Below are positions 14,977-19,568 of a stretch of DNA of 19,568 bases, piece by piece; positions within the stretch are counted from its first letter, which is position 1; every line of letters begins with the position of its first letter. The notes below the pieces were generated by a model that did not search any database, was not told where the DNA came from, and saw nothing but the letters and a program-made list of their open reading frames with translations. The stretch is from Streptococcaceae bacterium. GTDB taxonomy: Bacteria > Bacillota > Bacilli > Lactobacillales > Streptococcaceae. Made by a program: the position numbers and the translations under genes. The stretch lies in the NCBI GenBank assembly GCA_031270215.1, contig JAISYB010000005.1, positions 1-19,568 on the forward strand. The letters run 5' to 3'.

Positions 14977-14995
14977 GATTTTGTTTGAAATTAGA

Positions 14996-17900
14996 TTAGA
15001 TTTTTTTAAAAATGATTTCTAATCCTAACTCGGATAGCTCTTTGATTAACAATGGATTTTCTTGAATCAATAGCTGCGTGAGCACCTCCGTCTTGCGTGA
15101 TTTAGCTTCAAACAGCAAAACAGGAATTGTCCCCGGATATTTTCTCAAGCTCGCTTTAAGCTGAATGATACTTGATTGCTCAAACGTTTCAAGCTTTATC
15201 CATGCACGCACATCCTCTGAAATAGCTTCAAGCTTTCTAATCATCAATTCTAGCTTGTCGTTATGATTCGTTACCTTAGCATGCACCAAGAAATATGGAC
15301 CGAAGTTTTCCAGCGCTTGGTAGTTTTCACGATATTCCCTTGGAAATAAGACTCCCTCTATCTCGCCATTACGCTCTTGAACAACTACTCGTGCCATTGT
15401 TTCATTTGTTTTTTTGGTTTTCAGCAGCTTCTTGATTTTAACTTCTGCCAAAAAAATAACTTGTTGATTTAATTTCAAGTGATTGACATGATTTGGCTCA
15501 AAGCCTAATACACGCTCAAGCGCTCGCAATGGACTAGCACTCAGCTGAACACAGAGCAATTCACGTTCAAATGAAAGCTTCTCCTGCGGGGTGAAGTCTG
15601 ACACATCAACCAGCTTTATCGGTATATCCTGCATTTCTACATCAGAATTCGTACTAACAACGAGCTTCGCATTTTCAATATATCGATCAATTGACTGCAA
15701 GAGCGCCTGACGATTGCCTTCAAATGTATCAAGCAAGCCAAGCTTAATGAGCGGTGCGAGGTTTTCAGCTGTCATTAGCTTTGTATCAGCACGTGTTAAG
15801 CGGAGAATAAAGTCATTGATGTCTTGAAAGCTTTCCTCACGCCTTAACTGATAGATTAATCTCGCTAACTCTCTTTTTAAACCATAGATACCAAGCAAAC
15901 CAATCTGTAATGTTGCACCACCAGTATAGAGCAAATTAATCGCATTAATCTTCGGCAATTCCAGCTGAACTTGATTATCAAGCGCATCTGCTAAGAATAA
16001 CTGCCGTTTAGCCTTGTCATTACCAATATCATTTAACATCACTTGGTAAAAGCATGTGGGATAATAAACCTTAAAAAACATCATCTGGTAGGCAACCGAA
16101 GCATAGGCATATGCGTGAGAACGATTGAAACCGTAATTAGCAAAGCGTTCGATTAAGTCATAAATCTCCTCCGCCTTCGCCTTGGAATGACCTAATTCTT
16201 GCGCACCATCGACAAATTCTTGCCGAAGCGCCTGCATTTCTGCCTGTTTTTTCTTACCAATCGCCCGCCGCAATAAATCTGCCTTCCCAAGTGAAAAGCC
16301 AGCAAATGCCGAGGCAATCTGCATAATTTGCTCTTGATATAGGATAATGCCCGAGGTTGTTTTTAAAATATCCGCAATCGTTTCGTCATAAAACTCAATC
16401 TCCTCACGCTTAAAGCGCCGTCTTAGGAATAGTTCAATATTTTGTGACGGGCCTGGGCGATAGATAGAGGTTGCTAAAACCATGTCCTCAAAGCGTGATG
16501 GGCGCATTTTCCTTAACATCACCCGCATGCCGGAGGCTTCAAATTGGAAAATTCCAAGTGTATTGCCACTTGAGAAGCTCTCTAAAACCTTTGAATCTTC
16601 AAAATCAAGATTGAGTAAATCAATTGACTGCTGGTATCTCTTGGCAACGATATCTCGCATTCTTTGCACCCATGTTAGATTTTTCAAGCCTAAAAAGTCC
16701 ATTTTCAACAAGCCAATATCCTCAATATCATACATGTCAAATTGCGTATTCCAAATCTCACCATTTCCTTGCTGTAATGGCACAAACTCATCTAAGCGGA
16801 CATCGCTTAAAATAACACCTGCTGCATGTGTTGAAGTATGCCTTGGCAGTCCTTCAAGCAGACTTGAAATTTGATAAATCCGTTGATAAATCGGTTGACT
16901 ATTAATTTTAGTCGCAAATGGTTTGTATTTCATTGCAGCCTTTAGGCTGACCTTTCTACCGTACTCGCTCTTAGGCATTACTTTACTAAGAGTGAGTGCT
17001 TCCTCAACTTTCAAGCCAAAGACACGAGCAACGTCCCGCAGTGCCATTTTTGCGCCGAAGGTACCAAAGGTTGCAATCTGTGCCACAAAGTCTGAGCCGT
17101 ATTTCTCGTTGACATATTGAATGAATTTATCACGTGCAATATCAGGCATATCAATATCAATATCGGGCATTGAAAAACGTTCCGGATTTAAAAAGCGTTC
17201 AAATAGCAAATGATGTTTAACAGGATCAATCTGAGTGATTTCTAAAGTATAAGCCACCAGAGAGCCGACAGCAGAGCCACGCCCCATGCCTGTATAAAAA
17301 TTTTTTCGCTTGCCAAATTGCAATAAGTCCCAGACAATCAGAAAATAATCGTCATAGCCCATCTGATGAATAACATCAAGCTCATGCAGAAGTCTTTTTT
17401 GATAAATCTCCCCCTCAAGAAGACGCAGCTTCAAGCCGTCAAAGCAAAGCTTGTGTAATAGCTCTTGAGAATTTTCCTTAGAAAACTGAGGCAGGTGATG
17501 TGCTTTTGGCAATTCATAGCTAATCGGCGCAAGTAAGCTTTCAAGCTCTGAAAAATCTACCAAGCCCTGTTGAATAAAGCGCTCGGTAGCAAATGACGCT
17601 TCAAGTAGAAATGACTGATGAACCTTTAAATTCTCCGTATCCTCAGCGATTGTCTGCGCCTTAATCCGCTGCATCACTTCAAACGCATCACTTTCATTTG
17701 CTTGCAAGAAATTGACCAGCTTCAAAGGAATTTTCGGCTCAGGCAATGAAGCTAATAAGCTTTTTTCGCTCTCCAGATAGACACCAATATAAAAGCTTGT
17801 CGTAAGCTGTTTAAGTAGCTCATAGGGGTTCAGCGTATCAGTAATCGGTAAAATCACAGCAATATCCGTCAATAATGGTGCGATTGTTTCAAATTGCTGT

Positions 17901-18205
17901 CTTCCTTTAGTCATCTGTAAGGTTGAAATTTTAAATAAATCCTTCAAACCACGACTATTTTTAGCAATCAGCCGAAGCGTTATCGGCAATTGCTCAGCAA
18001 TGACATCAAGAGATAATCCGACAATCGGTTGAATTCCACGAGATTTAGCATATTTGATAAATTTATACGCCCCATACAGCACCTGATTATCCATAATGCC
18101 CAAGGTTGAATAACCAGAAACGTGTCCTTTATCGACGTATTTTTTGATATCAATCAAACTATCTAATAGCGAATAGCTCGTTTTCGTTTCTAATTGAACA
18201 TACAT
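14996..18205 (-). CDS. dnaE: DNA polymerase III alpha subunit DnaE
   Basis: Replicative C-family DNA polymerase of the Gram-positive DnaE type, which works beside PolC and is thought to extend lagging-strand primers. The 1069-aa protein begins with a PHP domain whose metal-binding histidines are gone: the usual HxHxxYSLLDG reads ETKTSYSLLDS, as I recall for streptococcal DnaE, so no PHP nuclease activity is expected. The polymerase palm has GMGRGSAVGS and MPDIDIDMPD at 346-355, with catalytic aspartates at 348 and 350. The fingers carry SHAYAYASVAYQM. A C-terminal OB-fold (about 900-1000) follows. I start at the ATG at 18205, seven bases after AAGGA; the longer frame from 18259 lacks a ribosome binding site. 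It is divergent from the DUF2929 gene and upstream of pfkA, a common order in the group. Confidence 0.96.
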   Translation of the reverse strand: MYVQLETKTSYSLLDSLIDIKKYVDKGHVSGYSTLGIMDNQVLYGAYKFIKYAKSRGIQPIVGLSLDVIAEQLPITLRLIAKNSRGLKDLFKISTLQMTKGRQQFETIAPLLTDIAVILPITDTLNPYELLKQLTTSFYIGVYLESEKSLLASLPEPKIPLKLVNFLQANESDAFEVMQRIKAQTIAEDTENLKVHQSFLLEASFATERFIQQGLVDFSELESLLAPISYELPKAHHLPQFSKENSQELLHKLCFDGLKLRLLEGEIYQKRLLHELDVIHQMGYDDYFLIVWDLLQFGKRKNFYTGMGRGSAVGSLVAYTLEITQIDPVKHHLLFERFLNPERFSMPDIDIDMPDIARDKFIQYVNEKYGSDFVAQIATFGTFGAKMALRDVARVFGLKVEEALTLSKVMPKSEYGRKVSLKAAMKYKPFATKINSQPIYQRIYQISSLLEGLPRHTSTHAAGVILSDVRLDEFVPLQQGNGEIWNTQFDMYDIEDIGLLKMDFLGLKNLTWVQRMRDIVAKRYQQSIDLLNLDFEDSKVLESFSSGNTLGIFQFEASGMRVMLRKMRPSRFEDMVLATSIYRPGPSQNIELFLRRRFKREEIEFYDETIADILKTTSGIILYQEQIMQIASAFAGFSLGKADLLRRAIGKKKQAEMQALRQEFVDGAQELGHSKAKAEEIYDLIERFANYGFNRSHAYAYASVAYQMMFFKVYYPTCFYQVMLNDIGNDKAKRQLFLADALDNQVQLELPKINAINLLYTGGATLQIGLLGIYGLKRELARLIYQLRREESFQDINDFILRLTRADTKLMTAENLAPLIKLGLLDTFEGNRQALLQSIDRYIENAKLVVSTNSDVEMQDIPIKLVDVSDFTPQEKLSFERELLCVQLSASPLRALERVLGFEPNHVNHLKLNQQVIFLAEVKIKKLLKTKKTNETMARVVVQERNGEIEGVLFPREYRENYQALENFGPYFLVHAKVTNHNDKLELMIRKLEAISEDVRAWIKLETFEQSSIIQLKASLRKYPGTIPVLLFEAKSRKTEVLTQLLIQENPLLIKELSELGLEIIFKKI

Positions 18206-18294
18206 CCTATCTTCCTTTCTCTTGATTAAACAAAGCTTTTGACAGAAATAGCGAATCAACAGCGCCTTTTACCATTTTATTCTATACTATTATT

Positions 18295-18322
18295 TTTACT
18301 TTTGCATTTTTTGTGCTAGAAT
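18295..18322 (+). promoter_or_regulatory. Promoter of the DUF2929 gene
   Basis: TTTACT (18295-18300) and TAGAAT (18317-18322) are 16 bases apart, with TGC before the -10 forming an extended -10. The dnaE promoter must lie in the same 140-bp gap on the other strand; a TAGAAT-like box is present there but without a convincing -35. Confidence 0.55.
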
Positions 18323-18352
18323 GAAGCATAACATTTTAGAAAAGAGATGGCT

Positions 18353-18541
18353 ATGAAATATATCACAACTTTCTTTTGGTCTTTGATTTTTGGTCAAGTG
18401 ATTGGCTATATTGCAAGTGCGCTTTCTAGTAGCAAGGATAATTACAGCTTGATGTTTTTTATCTCAATCTTCTTTGCATTTGCGGCAATTATCTTTACAA
18501 AACTAGCGACGCCAAAACAAGTAAATAAAACTGCTAAATGA
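18353..18541 (+). CDS. Small DUF2929/YjzD-like membrane protein
   Basis: A 62-aa protein, nearly all membrane: one hydrophobic segment at about 5-25 (the start KYITTFFWSLIFGQVIGYIA is characteristic of the family) and a second at about 34-50, with a basic tail. Small proteins of this type are common in Firmicutes and are often found next to dnaE; their function is unknown. I prefer the ATG at 18353, where AAAGAG stands six bases upstream, over the ATG at 18347, which overlaps that site. The stop codon lies in the 5' arm of its terminator. Confidence 0.75.
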   Translation: MKYITTFFWSLIFGQVIGYIASALSSSKDNYSLMFFISIFFAFAAIIFTKLATPKQVNKTAK

Positions 18542-18569
18542 GGTTGGAAATGTCCTACCTCATTTTTTT
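18537..18569 (+). terminator. Terminator of the DUF2929 gene
   Basis: ATGAGGT pairs with ACCTCAT and is followed by a run of seven T. The gene's stop codon is part of the first arm. Confidence 0.9.
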
Positions 18570-18590
18570 GTGCATGATGAGCGATTAAGA

Positions 18591-18647
18591 AAAGCTGTAA
18601 ACAAGGGCTAAAAACCAGACCATGTTTACAGCTTTCTGAGTTTTTTT
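18591..18647. terminator. Long hairpin, probable terminator on the PBP side
   Basis: A perfect 13-bp inverted repeat (AAAGCTGTAAACA at 18591-18603, TGTTTACAGCTTT at 18623-18635) encloses a 19-base loop. A run of seven T comes six bases later on the plus strand, and a shorter T-rich stretch on the minus strand. It probably ends the minus-strand PBP transcript, about 170 bp beyond its stop codon, and backs up the plus-strand terminator before it. Confidence 0.65.
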
Positions 18648-18697
18648 AGATACTTTGCGCCTTGATACTTTCAGCTTTAGCCATCAGAGATTTATTG

Positions 18698-18801
18698 ATT
18701 GGTCGAAAATATTTGCGACTTTAATCGTGAGAAGTTCAAGTAGTTAAGAATACCTGCGAATTCAAACGCAAGAAGTTCAAGTAATCAAGAATAACCGTGA
18801 A
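18698..18801. repeat. Dispersed 17-mer and 41-bp tandem duplication
   Basis: ATTGGTCGAAAATATTT at 18698-18714 is identical to 7296-7312. It is followed by two diverged copies of a 41-bp unit (18720-18760 and 18761-18801), identical at roughly three quarters of positions, with AGAAGTTCAAGTA conserved in both. The tandem ends four bases before the stop codon of the PBP gene. No coding potential is seen. Confidence 0.75.
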
Positions 18802-18805
18802 AGCT

Positions 18806-19568
18806 TTATTGTGGGTACATGTCTGCATAAGCATCAATGATTTCCTTAGCAATATTTTTATTTGGCTGATCAACTTCGTCTAGTAAATGAGGGAACATCA
18901 CGCCAATCGCAAGCTTTGGACTTTCACTTGGTGCATAAGCTACGATATTTGCATTGACGGTAGCTGTGTCACCGACATTTGTTTCGGCAGTACCGGTTTT
19001 AGCGCTAGTAGTCAGCTTAGCGCCCGCAAGTAAGGTACCTGTTGCATAGCCACTTCCATGAACCACGTCGTAAAATCCTTGCCTGATGATTGCCATTTGA
19101 CTGGCTGAAATCGGCACTGTATTGAGTACCTTGGTTGGAATTGTACTGATTAGGCTGCCTAAGCCACCATCTGCATCATTTCCATAAATCCCTTCAACGA
19201 CATGAGGGGCAATCCGATTGCCACCATTTGCAACCGTTGCGGCATATTGCGCCAGCTGCAAGGTTGTATAAGTATCATACTGCCCGAAGGATAAATCGAG
19301 CAAATGACCCATTGCTTCGGCGGAGTCTATATCTTTTTCAACAATACCCGTCGCTTCGTTTTGTAAGCCGCTTCCTGTTAGAACACCCATTCCATATTGA
19401 GCAAAGGCATCACGCAATTCCTTATAAACCTTTGCCTTATTCATCTCAGGCAGGGTCATATTTGGGACATATTCAATACCGAGCATTTTGATTGTCAGCT
19501 GCATCATATAACTATTTGATGACCATTGCAGCGCTTGGGAGGCAGTGAGTGCAACTCCTGGGCCATTT
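18806..19568 (-). CDS. Class B penicillin-binding protein, PBP2b-like (C-terminal part)
   Basis: The frame runs off the window, so the N-terminus, membrane anchor and the SxxK nucleophile motif are missing; 253 residues of the transpeptidase domain are present. Two of the three penicillin-binding motifs are visible: SSN (19522-19514), then KTG within SAKTGTAET (19000-18992). The domain ends normally, shortly after FPHLLDE and a helical tail. The KTGTAE form and the tail resemble PBP2b of streptococci, a transpeptidase of side-wall (peripheral) synthesis, but PBP2x or other class B enzymes cannot be excluded from this part. A Met at 19507 lies inside the domain and is not the true start. Unlike the order I remember in streptococci, recR does not follow. 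Confidence 0.9.
   Translation of the reverse strand, partial: NGPGVALTASQALQWSSNSYMMQLTIKMLGIEYVPNMTLPEMNKAKVYKELRDAFAQYGMGVLTGSGLQNEATGIVEKDIDSAEAMGHLLDLSFGQYDTYTTLQLAQYAATVANGGNRIAPHVVEGIYGNDADGGLGSLISTIPTKVLNTVPISASQMAIIRQGFYDVVHGSGYATGTLLAGAKLTTSAKTGTAETNVGDTATVNANIVAYAPSESPKLAIGVMFPHLLDEVDQPNKNIAKEIIDAYADMYPQ

Overview
This window looks like chromosomal DNA from a low-GC Gram-positive bacterium of the order Lactobacillales. The evidence is a lysine-type MurE, a YtgP-type lipid II flippase, a DnaE with a degenerate PHP domain of the kind I recall from streptococci and relatives, strong AGGAGG-like ribosome binding sites, and the dnaE-pfkA-pyk gene order. Pyruvate kinase carries the extra C-terminal PEP-utiliser domain (594 aa). 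That argues against Streptococcus, whose enzyme is about 500 aa, and fits Enterococcaceae, Carnobacteriaceae or lactobacilli better. The genus cannot be fixed from the sequence alone.

Layout. Bases 1-72 are a GACC tetranucleotide tract cut by the window edge. A two-gene plus-strand unit follows: an unrecognised secreted protein (176-1405) and a signal-peptidase-I-like protein lacking both catalytic residues (1427-1993), closed by a terminator. murE (minus, 2191-3660) converges on it. A 0.5 kb gap with no gene separates murE from the divergent, translationally coupled pair ytgP-rsuA and then argR (plus, 4193-7107). Next is a minus-strand three-gene operon (9307 to 7461) of two tandem SipW/ER-type signal peptidases and one short-signal-anchored exported protein resembling TasA/camelysin-like SipW substrates. 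Upstream of it, on the same strand, is a large YhgE/Pip membrane protein (11818-9500). The glycolytic pair pfkA-pyk (14895-12057, minus) ends in a strong terminator. dnaE (18205-14996, minus) lies upstream of pfkA and is divergent from a small DUF2929/YjzD-like membrane protein (18353-18541, plus). The right end is the C-terminal part of a class B penicillin-binding protein, PBP2b-like (minus, 18806 to beyond the window).

How the genes relate. Much of the window serves the cell envelope: MurE makes the lysine-containing peptidoglycan precursor, YtgP flips lipid II, and PBP2b cross-links the wall. Two separate export modules stand out. One is the catalytically dead signal peptidase paired with an orphan secreted protein; the other is the double SipW-type cassette with its probable substrate. 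The housekeeping genes (rsuA, argR, dnaE, pfkA, pyk) are ordinary. The most interesting material is the 1-2 kb left edge (repeat tract, orphan secreted protein, pseudo-peptidase), the 7.4-9.4 kb SipW-type operon with a palindrome in its promoter and a G6 run joining its two peptidases, and short dispersed repeats in the intergenic regions.
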